64,000 nucleotides of DNA from the NCBI GenBank assembly GCA_033296885.1, contig MU863954.1:1-64000 (forward strand), written 5' to 3'. Origin of the DNA: Triangularia verruculosa. Lineage: Eukaryota; Ascomycota; Sordariomycetes; Sordariales; Podosporaceae. The position numbers and the translations under genes were made by a program. Of this stretch, positions 53,191-63,329 are shown piece by piece. Under the pieces are notes generated by a model. It saw only the letters and a list, made by a program, of their open reading frames with translations, ran no database searches and was not told the origin of the DNA. The first letter of the stretch is position 1, and the number at the start of each line of letters is the position of its first letter.

Positions 53191-55983
53191 TCAACGGGCC
53201 GCTATCATATCAGCAGCCAAGCCACTGCTGATTCCCAACGGCGCAACAAACAGGTTCCTCAAAGCCGGCGTGACTTTCAAACTGTTAAAGTAGCCAGCCG
53301 CCGTGGAAAAATTGAGTTCTTCATGAAACAAATGGTGCAAAAACACAGCCAGCGCAGGCCCACTTCCCTGCTTGAACGTGTCAAAATGGGGTCCGTTCTC
53401 CAGGCTCTGCAAGCTTCCCGTCGCCCAAAGTCCACGCTCATTCAGCTCATCTATCAAAATGCTAGTCCTGACAGTCCCGGAATCGGTGAGCAAATTCTCC
53501 AGAGAGAGCCGAGACGCTGGCGACATCCTCCTTGTGATAAAGTGTTCTATCACCAGGAACATGACCTTCTGAAACATCAGCGCGTGCGTCTGTTCGGCGG
53601 TGATCAGGTGCATAAGGTATAGAATTCGGAGCAGCACCAAGAAGCCTGGAATGGGGTAGCGCAGTAAGAGTAGCTCTGTGTTGTCGACATGTGACGGGTC
53701 GCTGAAGTTGCCCATCGTCAAGAGTTGAGTCAATAATGTTGGTAAGGGGGCAACTTGGCCTGGGCCTGCAAACGCTAGGCTTAGTGTCGAGGGTACCTCC
53801 AGCATCTTGACCAAGTCCGTTATAGCCCACTCTACACACCTCCGGAACAGGTCCTTGTCCTCATTAGTGCTGTTGTTGGAATTTCTCTCGGTCTCGATGA
53901 GATGCGCATCAAGGAGGGCGACAGAAATGGCGATAAGATCGGCTTTATCGAACCGTCCCCGAACAACAAGATCGATGTTCTCCAGCACGGCTGCCTTGTT
54001 GTGAGAAAAGGAGGCAAGACAAAGCGCGCCGATGATGGTCTCCGAGGTTGGACATGTCCCGATTCGCAATAGGTAGTGAGCGCAAGAGTCGCACGAGATG
54101 AAGGACGACAGAGCCTTCATCTCAGCGAAGCAGCCCATAGCTAGTGGGAAGGCGATTTTCGTTTCTGAACCCTCTCGCGGAAATCCTTGGGTGGACGCTT
54201 GCGGGGGCCGCTTCAGCAAAAGTGTGAGCACGTCTTCCTTGTGGCAAAACATACATCGGCCCCAGAACTCCTCTTTCAGGCTGTGCCTTCGAAAGTTGGG
54301 CACCATAAGCGGGCCTCGCCCGTCACGACAAACTGAGGTTGAACGGCTCCGTTGCGCTCTCCTGCGCCGAATAATACGGGAAGCGATGGCGGCCGATTCG
54401 TCGTCGTCGTCGTCATCATCGTTGTTGCACTTCCTCTTATTTCTGCGACCCCGACTCTGCTCTTCGGCGTTGTAATCACGGGATATTGGGGCTTCGTCCA
54501 TCTCGTTACTAACCCCTAGGGCTCGGTGCTCGCGGTCGGAGGCTCCCGAGTCATATCCGCATGTGCCGACACTGTACTTAGAAGCGACAGCGGGGATATC
54601 CGTTTGCAAAGTAGGCAATAGCGTTTGTGGGACATCGGGGCTTGTTCCAAATAGCGAAGAGATAGGGGTGAAGTGGGCCGCCTCCAAACCAGGTAAGAAC
54701 AACGGGTACGTGGGATTTGAGTCTGCAAAATATGCGAATGGATCAGATGCAGTCTGCGGGCTCGCAGCAGGCATCGAGGGGGCGGATCTGCCGTCTGGAC
54801 TGGCCGAAGCCACTCTTGCAGCGTTTCGGAGCCTGAGGTTCCTCCGTCGGATCTCACTTTCAGACTCGTCGGCCTTGCCTCCTCGCTTCCAAAAATGCAT
54901 CATGTTCGTCTCATGAGCGATTCGCACAGCGCACCGAAGATCTTCAAGTGTTTCCTCGGGCTCTCCAACTTGCAAAGCGTCTAGCAACTGGTTGATAGCG
55001 CGGTTTGCCTTTCCATCGACGTCTTCCGGCAACGAAGGTTTCCGTGGAAGCGCCTTTTGATGCCTCCGCAGCCAAGCACCGACGCGTTTACCATGTCCTT
55101 TCGTCTTTGCAGACAACGCAAGGCTCCTCACATTGTCGCTGTTGTGCACGATGCTCTCAATGATGGCTTCGTCAACCTTGCCCGCCAGCATGTCGGGGAT
55201 GTTGACGATCAAGCCATCCTGGAGGGCCATTTCTTCCGGGTCCAAAGCCCGCACCGTGGAAAGTTCAACGTTGAAGAGATCTTTGTATGCCACCCGAGGA
55301 AGCTCAGCCCATACCGTGTACGGAGCCACAACTAGCTTGACGCGGTCACCATCGGATGTCAGAGGGAGAAGCTCCTTGAACTTGCCCTTGGCTTGCATGA
55401 TGCGGACAATGCCGCTGGGAACATCATGGAACAGAAAGAGACAGTCGGGAACAACCGCATAGACGCAGATGCCAACCGAGATATCACAGGCGCCCGGACG
55501 AGCCCGGCTGGTGTCCCCAAAGACAACGATGACGCATGGTTTGTTGTGGATGCCGACCTCGGTGGTCTGAGCCGCAAACTTCTCAACTAGGTTGTCGTAG
55601 ATCTGGCCGTCGGTCATGAGGACCCATATCCCTGCGGACTGCAGAGCCTCAAGACATCTGTTGAAAGAATACAGTGATGAGGGGTCGGTGCCGCCTCCGG
55701 AGCCAAAGTTGAAGTTTTGCTTTTGGGCAGAATTGCTATCCATCTCGATCGGTTCATAAGCCTCGTCGGACCATGGTAGCAGCTTTGCCGGGCTGGCATC
55801 TGGGTCCTGTCGTAGGGCAGCGAGCTCACGGGCGACGTTGAGTTCGGCAGCAAGGGTAGCGCCATATGTGCTCCCAGACTTGTCGATGGCGATACACATC
55901 GGCAGGGAACCAAGGCGCCGAAGCTCAGATGGCGCCGACGCGCTTTTGGATATGGTTGATGGTCCGCTCATCGCTGTTGCCAT
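53191..55983 (-). CDS. vWA-domain protein with intact MIDAS
   Basis: Intronless frame of 930 codons. The N-terminal domain shows CIAIDKSGST (DxSxS, residues 34-38), GGGTDP (Thr99) and VLMTDGQIYD (Asp125): all three MIDAS metal-site elements of a von Willebrand A domain. Around 300-420 is a helical charged region, then a low-complexity stretch with an Asp run (about 515-525) flanked by basic, NLS-like residues. A Cys/His group (RCMFCHKED, later SCDSCAHYL) could bind zinc. The C-terminal 300 residues are helical and unrecognised. The protein is cytosolic or nuclear, without a signal peptide. vWA proteins often act as assembly or recruitment factors, including in ternary conflict systems. That link here is speculation. 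Confidence 0.8.
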   Translation of the reverse strand: MATAMSGPSTISKSASAPSELRRLGSLPMCIAIDKSGSTYGATLAAELNVARELAALRQDPDASPAKLLPWSDEAYEPIEMDSNSAQKQNFNFGSGGGTDPSSLYSFNRCLEALQSAGIWVLMTDGQIYDNLVEKFAAQTTEVGIHNKPCVIVVFGDTSRARPGACDISVGICVYAVVPDCLFLFHDVPSGIVRIMQAKGKFKELLPLTSDGDRVKLVVAPYTVWAELPRVAYKDLFNVELSTVRALDPEEMALQDGLIVNIPDMLAGKVDEAIIESIVHNSDNVRSLALSAKTKGHGKRVGAWLRRHQKALPRKPSLPEDVDGKANRAINQLLDALQVGEPEETLEDLRCAVRIAHETNMMHFWKRGGKADESESEIRRRNLRLRNAARVASASPDGRSAPSMPAASPQTASDPFAYFADSNPTYPLFLPGLEAAHFTPISSLFGTSPDVPQTLLPTLQTDIPAVASKYSVGTCGYDSGASDREHRALGVSNEMDEAPISRDYNAEEQSRGRRNKRKCNNDDDDDDDESAAIASRIIRRRRAQRSRSTSVCRDGRGPLMVPNFRRHSLKEEFWGRCMFCHKEDVLTLLLKRPPQASTQGFPREGSETKIAFPLAMGCFAEMKALSSFISCDSCAHYLLRIGTCPTSETIIGALCLASFSHNKAAVLENIDLVVRGRFDKADLIAISVALLDAHLIETERNSNNSTNEDKDLFRRCVEWAITDLVKMLEVPSTLSLAFAGPGQVAPLPTLLTQLLTMGNFSDPSHVDNTELLLLRYPIPGFLVLLRILYLMHLITAEQTHALMFQKVMFLVIEHFITRRMSPASRLSLENLLTDSGTVRTSILIDELNERGLWATGSLQSLENGPHFDTFKQGSGPALAVFLHHLFHEELNFSTAAGYFNSLKVTPALRNLFVAPLGISSGLAADMIAAR

Positions 55984-56548
55984 GGCGGTGTTGGGGACTG
56001 AGTAAGGTATTACGGCTTGCGCTCTGACATAAGGAGGAAATAAAGGTTACAGGTGCGATGAAAAATGGTCCGCGGTGGCGGCAGTGCCATTCTAGTAATA
56101 TTAAGGAGGTACTGTAAGGCAACCAGCTCCACGGGCGAAACAACTTTGACAGTCCGCAAATCCCATGTCGAGGCGGCCTCTCAGCCACCGGCTTGTCTGC
56201 CTTGGCTTTGCGGTGGCTTGCATCACCCCTGATGCGTCCACGTCAGCCGATAGTGAATGGCGGTTAGAAGGAGAATCAGGTTTTTGGCTTTGCAAGTATG
56301 CATGGCAGAAAGATGAATGGTCGTTGCTGGGCCAGTCCTCTGAACACTTGATCGTCAGGTGAGAAATAAAAATGGGGGATTTGGTGAGGTTATCGAAGGT
56401 AGATGGATAGGGGCCGACTGACTTTTCGTCCGAAGGAAAATAAAAGAAAATAAAAAACAACGAGAGCACATTTTTTGTCGCCCACATGCCAATGCGATAG
56501 TAGTAAGCAGATGTAGTTTTTTCCAGGTGACAGCGAGACCCAACCCCT
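55984..56548. other. intergenic between vWA and Pro-rich genes
   Basis: Holds the vWA promoter and the Pro-rich gene 3' flank. A minus-strand frame at 56101-56652 overlaps the end of the Pro-rich gene and has no motif. Confidence 0.35.
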
Positions 56549-57442
56549 CTACACTCTCCCATACGCTGGCATTTTGTAAACTGAATATGTATCAGGAACT
56601 TCCAATCCTTTATGAGGTGCATCGCCCAGTCCGGAATTGTCCCAGTCGACACTGACCTCGGATGGATGCTTCTCTTGCGCCCACCACAACAGTCCGCTGC
56701 CGGTGCCGTGCCACAAGTCAGTCGAGTGGCCGGGATTCTGCTGCTGCTGAGACTGCATCCACCTGTCGATCTCCTCCTGCCTGCTCGAGGGTCCCTTCAA
56801 GTCGCGCATTATCACATCCTCCTGATCGAGGGTTGAGTGAAGCCGCTGGCCTTCTCCCCTCTGTTGTTCTATATGTTTCGGCGTCTCGACTGAGCGACTC
56901 GGCGGGCGGTGGGGTGTTCCTGCTGCATGTGGACAGTGCTGACTATGCTTCTGCGGCCAGCTGGGTTCGTTGATGCCGTTGTTCAGAGCGCCAAGTAGCC
57001 AGGTCGGCGGAAAGTGAGTTGGATATGGCCCAGCTGGTGAGCTTGGATTACCGAAGGGGCTTTGCTGCGGTGGCGGCTTCGAGTACGTAGAGCCTGGTGG
57101 CCGCAGATGATCGGGAAAGACATCGTCGCAGCAGCAGCACCGGTCGCCAGTATCCCCGCATAGAGAAAATATAGAGGAACGACGGCGACGCAACCGGAAA
57201 GGAAGAGTTGCTTCTATATGGTGGTCGCAGTGGCGTTGCTGAACGGGCACTCGTTTCCCTTGCGCTGGTATAGGAGGGGGAGGAAGATGTGGAGGTAATT
57301 TCGTATCTGGCGGCTGGGTGGACGGTTCAGGAGCCGGTCGCGGGGATGGTAACTGGATGGGCGGCGGTGGTGCGGTTAAGGAATCAGCAGTACCAGCTGC
57401 AGAATCGGGCCCGATTATCCATGAGCTCGGGAAGTAGTCCAT
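56549..57442 (-). CDS. proline-rich hypothetical protein
   Basis: A single frame of 297 codons with an ATG start. The N-terminal 70 residues are very Pro-rich, followed by a basic stretch (LPFRLRRRRSSIFSL), a Cys run (DRCCCCDD) that could be palmitoylated or bind metal, and a Gln/Gly/Trp-rich C-terminus. There is no signal peptide. It is co-oriented with the vWA gene about 560 bp beyond that gene's 5' end. I do not recognise a family. Length and composition favour a real gene. Confidence 0.55.
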   Translation of the reverse strand: MDYFPSSWIIGPDSAAGTADSLTAPPPPIQLPSPRPAPEPSTQPPDTKLPPHLPPPPIPAQGKRVPVQQRHCDHHIEATLPFRLRRRRSSIFSLCGDTGDRCCCCDDVFPDHLRPPGSTYSKPPPQQSPFGNPSSPAGPYPTHFPPTWLLGALNNGINEPSWPQKHSQHCPHAAGTPHRPPSRSVETPKHIEQQRGEGQRLHSTLDQEDVIMRDLKGPSSRQEEIDRWMQSQQQQNPGHSTDLWHGTGSGLLWWAQEKHPSEVSVDWDNSGLGDAPHKGLEVPDTYSVYKMPAYGRV

Positions 57443-58351
57443 GCTGAATGTTGCAGGCCCAGAGAGTAGATGTTGAAAGAAGATTGATCAAGTTGCAGAT
57501 GTCAGAAGCAAGGCAGCCGACTGGCCCCGACCTCAATTGACTCAGGCTTGCGCTGCAGCTCAAAAGGAACTAGCCCGGGCTGCATTGTGCATATTCAGCC
57601 CGCAACTCCCTCTCCTAACTTGGCATTGGAGGTCGCCTTTTTGCCGCGTGCCGCGCACCAGAGTGGAAGGCAGAGTAGGTGGCGTTTTCGCGAACAAGCC
57701 AATATTTGGGGCACAGTTAGGAAAGGCACGGCGCGTGGGAGGACCGCGGAGCTTGCTTTCTTGTTCTTTCGTGTTTTGTCTGAAGCTTTTTACCTGAGAC
57801 TTTTACTTTGTCACTTCATCTTTGACTTTACTCTAGGTACTTCAGTTTTGAATGGCTGTGCCACTTCTGCTGAGAAACATGAATGGAGGGCTCCAGCCAA
57901 GCGAAAAACACCGCATGCGAAAAAGTGTCTTGTATGTTCTTCTGCCAATGCAAGACCAAAGAGCAGAAGCTCACAACACCCCGGATTTCCAGAGAAGACG
58001 AGTTGAGCCAGAGCATCAACGTTGCGGCATTTGAAAAGTCTCTTCTTACCACAGAAATAACATCAATTCGCTTTTTAGGATTCAATCATGTAGGCTGTAG
58101 GTCACATACTTTACGCCGCGACTTGAAGACAGAGCTCACATTAGCCCCGCAACAGCTTGCATTGATAGACCTCTCAACGACGAATACCTCAATGCCTATC
58201 TAAAGGTTGTGCGATGCCACTCTCGTTCCACCGTCAAATTGTCCTCGCAATTCTGAGCTAACTACTAGGTGTGGCAGACTCGGGGTTCCTTCACGGCAAC
58301 AACCTTGTTTGTAACTCGTTTATGAAGGGCTTTTGAGCACAAAGCTGATAA
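57443..58351 (+). other. promoter and probable 5' exon(s) of the CorA-like gene
   Basis: The downstream gene needs a start codon in this stretch. A candidate frame from the ATG at 57883 ends at 58203, and a second frame around 58100-58250 reads IDRPLNDEYLNAYLKVV, which looks like the N-terminus of fungal CorA-like proteins. The acceptor GCTGTAG near 58100 could join them. The structure could not be fixed by eye. Confidence 0.35.
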
Positions 58352-60071
58352 GATCCATGTCCAAGATTCATCAATCGCGATTTAGTTCGCGGCAATGAGC
58401 CCTGGCCCGATGACGCCAACAGACTCCGTCTATCCCAGGCAGCATTTCTACTGTTGCGCTCCAACTGCCACCTGTCTCCATCCTTCGTCAACGCCCTCGC
58501 CAATCTCCAGCACCCATCTCCCGCTGGTTTCCCCAGCCAAGCTGCTGAGAGCAGTCCAAATTTCTGGTTCTTTGTCCCTGTACGAGTTCAGGTCCAATGT
58601 AGCGACAGTGCAGTGCACGTTGGGTCCAAAAGCAAGAGCCAGATGAACCCCTTGAATTATCTCCATCTTGTCGGACCCAATGTAGACATCCGCGGGTCCA
58701 AGATTGCTGTTAACTACCTCTTCAGATACGCAGATGCTGACGAGTCCATGGCTGTTGTTTTCAATTTTCAAGACGGACGGTGGAAAAAGGTTGTCGAGGA
58801 GCCTATCATCCGCCTTAGAAACTCCTACAAGGAATGTACATCCGCTCCGATGAGCCGCGACCCCATTTATCTACAGATGGCTATTCTGAACAGTGTTTTA
58901 AGGTGGTGGAACAACTCGCTGAACAGTTTTGATGACCAGCTTATCTCATACGTAAGATGCAGTTGCAAACTGGGATCGTGCCGGCTATAACTAATGCATT
59001 CATTATTACCTCAGGAGGAAGACTTGCTTCGACAGGACTTAACTGATGGGGGACTGCTACGAGTCAATGCCGAGACAAACCAGTCCCTCCATTGCATGGC
59101 AGCCCATCTTCATCGCTACGGCTCAGAGCTTAGTTCGCTCTCTGAGATCCTAACCAGTTGTCGAGATTACAACAGACGATTCCATCAGAAGTTTGCTCTC
59201 CTTGGCATTCGGAAAACACCCGACGATCTCAGCAACATATTGAATGCTCTGAATGTGGCTGCTTCCCACCTGTCAGTCATTTCAATCTTCCGAGACGAGC
59301 TAGAACGGAAAATTAGCAATGTACTTGCATTGGTAAGTGAAGTAGCTTCCTGATGACTGGAACTAACGTTAGGGTATTCACTTTGCTTTCGCTAACAAAA
59401 GGTTCAAGCTCGTCGATAACAACAGAGCAATCAGCGACCAGCTCCTCATACGAAACGGCGAGACAATGCAACAGATCCTCAAGGCTGCTCAGACCGAAGC
59501 TGAAGAGTCTCGAAATGTCGCAGTGGAAACAAAGCACCTCACTGAAGAAATGACGAAAATCCTGCACGCGACGCGGCAGGAAACTGAAGCCGCAGGACAG
59601 CTAGCACTCCAGACACAGAAGCTTGCCACAGAAATGATGAAAGATAGCGTTGCGATGAAAACCGTAGGAAAGACCCTACCCATCTACCTAGGTAATTATC
59701 ACCCGGACACCAAAGCTAATTGCCATAACTAGGTTGCCCTCCTCACAGCGTTTTTTCTCCCTGGGACATCTTTCGCGGTAGGTTTACGCCTTGATCACTA
59801 GCACAAAGTTTGCCGCACCAAGAAAAGTCTAGAAATATACTGAACCTTGATACATTGCCAGGCTATCCTCGCCATGCCCTTCTTCAACGACGACGATTCG
59901 TTCCTGGCAGGACCGGAAAAGATCTGGATATGGGTAGTTTTCACCGTGCCGGCCACTTTGCTTTGCTTTGGGTTTTACATTTCCTGGAGTCGAATGCAGA
60001 CACGACGTAGAGCGCGCGATATGCCGGCCGATGTTGAGATGGTCACAGCTCCAAGTGCCGGGAGAGGGTAA
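58352..60071 (+). CDS. CorA-like two-membrane-segment protein (5' end unresolved)
   Basis: The frame is open from 58352 and exons are 58352-58951, 59015-59332, 59373-59663, 59733-59777 and 59862-60071, all in phase 0. Introns are 40-84 nt with GTAAGA, GTAAGT, GTAGGA and GTAGGT donors and CTAAC-type branches. A soluble N-domain (SQAAFLLLRSNCHLSPSF, NPLNYLHLVGPNVDIRGSKI) is followed by a long coiled coil (ISDQLLIRNGETMQQILKAA and further). Two membrane segments end the protein: VALLTAFFLPGTSFAAILAM, and a second around IWIWVVFTVPATLLCFGFYI. This is the fungal CorA-like layout, but the GMN ion-selectivity motif of true CorA Mg2+ channels is absent (AMPFF instead). Transport activity is therefore uncertain. 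Confidence 0.78.
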
Positions 60072-62970
60072 CCAGAAGTCTTCTGTCTTAGTACCTATGT
60101 TTAAAAGGAGGCGACGAGAGTCTAATCACGGCCTGCGGCCGATATTCATAGAGTTGGTCAACAATACCTTAGGCACCTAGAATGGAAACCTCCATCCTAC
60201 TTGCAGTTACCTCATAATAAACAACAACAGAGCTAGGTGTGCTAAGTGAAACTCTATTCTAGCGAGAAAGCTAAAGTCTGATGTTCCTTCAACTATTCAA
60301 TGAGGGAAAGAGAAATCCATGATTTTCATTTTCATTTACATGACTTTGTCCATAACCCACCAATTCAGGGACGTACTGTATTATCCTGTTCAACGCCCCT
60401 CCTTTCCGCGTCTGACAAAACATACCCAGTCTTGGCCCTCGTGCAGAATTTGGTCCGCAGCCCTTGTACTACCAATCCAAAAGCTTGGAGCGCTGCCCAG
60501 TAACGGTTTATGACCGACTCCCCCGGTGTCCTAAGCTGAAATTCGCCGATTGGACCCCGTTTGGGCTGCACCACACGGTGCGGGTACGCTTGCCACACCG
60601 TCACACCCGGCGGTCCGGGCGGCAGGCAACTGAGATGAGGAGCCAGATCGTCGGGAGAACCCTCGTGGCAGGATGACGTGCGCAGATACCGGATTTGAAT
60701 GGGTATTGTCTAAAAACAATGACGTCCAAGGTCTTGGACTGGACTGAGCAGTGTCCAGAAAGTGTTGGTAATATATGAAAGGAAAACGAGTGTGTTACTA
60801 TGCAATAGTCGAGGTCATGATCGGAAAACAAGGGAAAAAGCAGTGTGTCGAGGTCAGGTGGTGGTGGTGTGGTGCAATGGGTTGGGGAATGGACCAGATT
60901 CGTGGGGGTTGCAACAGCCTTGGCATCCTGGGCTTGGATGCTTAACAGGCCGGCTTGTCGGATAATCTCCCGTCTTGCGGATCGAACATGTTATTGGCCG
61001 AAACTACTCCCGCAGAGCACGATCAATTGCCGGACTTAAACGAAGCATCAAACTTGTCGATGACTTCCTGAGCTTTGCGAATGTAGATTCCTGTGCGGGT
61101 CTTTTGGTCTGCATTGGAGGCAAGCAATCTGCCATAACTAGTTGCATCGTGAAGGGGATTTTGGTGTTGAAACATGTCGAGGGGGCCAGAGCCGGTGGCA
61201 CTGTCCGTGTTGGGGCGATGAGCTTGGTCCGTGTATCCAGAGCTGAAGATTTTAGGTCAGCAATTGCAGACCGTTGGATGGGCATGGATATGCACAAAGA
61301 AACAGATCAAGAACAAGAGGATTGTAGTTCAATTGAGCCCAAGCCAGGGAAAATCAAACACATTTAATAAGGCAATTGAGAGGGGACAGGTAAATATTAT
61401 CTGCTTACATCTGTCCGTCAATGGCCTGAAAGTGATGGTTCGTTTGACGAGACGGCATCGTTGTTATTGTTGGCGGGTCAAACAGAATAGGGTCGACTGA
61501 GATATGAGCGGCGACTTGCACCTGAATCAAGAAGAAGACAGAGTCTGCCTCAGTAAGTAAGGTATACAAGAATTGGTGAAAAGACTCCGGGCTTCGCAAC
61601 GTAAATCAATGTTCCGACAAGATCTTGTCAGGGTGGAAGAAAACTTGAAGGCTAGAGTTTAGAAAGCATCTTGGGAAATTCTAGAAGAAAAAGACCTGGG
61701 GGTTCCGCTCATTATGAAAACATTTTCGGACCCGTCCTAGCTAGTAGCTTTGCGTGGTCCCGAGCAGAACAGTACCCTTGCCATGCATACCTACCGCTCC
61801 TGGAGTCTGACCAAGCCTGCATACATAACCCTAACCCCCTCTCGCAACTCTTAGAGCAGCGAGAGGTGAAGTTGAAGGGCGCCTTGTGCGTGGTTCGCAT
61901 GGGTCGCGCCCCAGACGGAGCCGCATTCTTGGCATTCGCAAGGTGTCCGCCCTGCCCCGGTTTGCCAACTTTCTTCGTGGTTCATCGTTTCTGCTGCTTG
62001 CCCCATCTTATTATGCTCTCACCCATTACCCAGCGAAATCATACCTTAGCTGTAGGACGTGGACACAGGCCCACTGCCTTCCAGGTTTGCTTTTCTTCTT
62101 CCTGCCAGAACCACTGCCTTTTTTCCTCACCTACCTTTTCATCCCCAATAATACCATATTGCCCACCACATCGCTGCCCACGGCACCCCATTTGTTTTGA
62201 GCCCTTATCGCTTCCAATTATGGGCACCCCATATTACCTACCTACCATTTCAGATGTTCGGCTGAAGGTAGGTTTTTTCCCTCATGCCCTCGTTTTCACA
62301 GGCATTCAAGATTGCCTTCTCCATTACTATGTTTATGTTTTAAACTCTGTTAACGGCACCCACGACACGACCTCAGGCTCTGAGCGCTCACGGAGCTTTT
62401 TTAACATAACATACCTAGTCGGGCGTCATCCCCGGTCATGTCCATGACTTCAACAAACTGGTTTCAGTCTACCGCGTAGCCAATGCCCGCTCCACTACCC
62501 GGCGGAGTTTTCGATAGGTGGTACCTTACCCTCTGCCAAATCGACCTATTGCGAGTTTTCCGGCTTGTCCAGCTTTTTGCAGAGCCGAGAGCGGCTTTGC
62601 TGCGATTATCGGTGGACAAAGCAGGAAGGCAAATCCATCGGTACTAAGGTTCTCAACAACTTCGCATCAGAGAGCCTTTGATGTTGGTACTCAAAGCACG
62701 ACCATCACGATTCTTGCGTGGCTTTCTATCGACCTTGCCACGGCGCATCACCATAGGCTCGCCGCCTGGCCACCAAATATGCAATTCCCGCTTGTATGTG
62801 GAGGACATGGCACGAAGGTCATATTACGGCACTACCTAGGTAGGTACCTATCTCTTTTACAAGGCAGTAAGAATTTTGAGCCGGGGCACACCGGCGATAT
62901 TTCCCAGTTGCCTAGATGTGTTCCGCCTTCACGACACACCTGAGCTAGAAAAATATGCCAGGCGACTGGG
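60072..62970. other. 2.9-kb stretch without recognisable gene
   Basis: Short and overlapping frames only. One at 61671-62447 (258 codons) is Cys/Pro/His-rich with no conserved features and looks like chance. The palindromic word ACCTAGGTAGGTACCT recurs at about 62834-62849. No RNA gene was seen. Confidence 0.4.
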
Positions 62971-63321
62971 CAGGGTGGGCAATGAGATGAGCCCGGCTCG
63001 GCTCGTCTCGTGAGCTGAGCCAACGAGCCGAGCCGAGTTGAAGCAATTTTGACCAGAGCCAAGCCGAGTCTTCCTATTAGCTCGTCCCACTGGCTCATGG
63101 GCCGGTAAGGTTGGTGATAGTATTATTATGGTGGTTGAGGGGGGGCGGCAGGGCCCTCCCTGCCGGCCACTCAGGGGAACCGGCGCCGCAACAACCAATT
63201 GATCCGGAAAAAATACTCCCGGCTCGTCCCACTAAGCCGGTGGTATTCCACACGAGTTCGCCCCGGCCAGGAGCCGAGTTCTGGCTCCGGCTCGGCTCGA
63301 CTCGTCTCATTGCCCACCCTG
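62971..63321. mobile_element. hAT-like MITE, copy C, with perfect 8-bp target-site duplication
   Basis: 351 bp from CAGGGTGGGCAATGAGA to TCTCATTGCCCACCCTG, a perfect inverted terminus of at least 17 bp. Subterminal sequence consists of repeated GAGCCGAGCC and CGGCTCGGCTCG words on both sides. CGACTGGG occurs on both sides (62963-62970 and 63322-63329), the 8-bp duplication expected of hAT elements. There is no protein-coding capacity. The intact ends suggest this is the youngest copy in the window. Confidence 0.9.
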
Positions 63322-63329
63322 CGACTGGG

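Noticed and set aside
61671..62447. 258-codon plus-strand frame
   Set aside because: Cys/Pro/His-rich without a conserved motif, surrounded by other chance frames.
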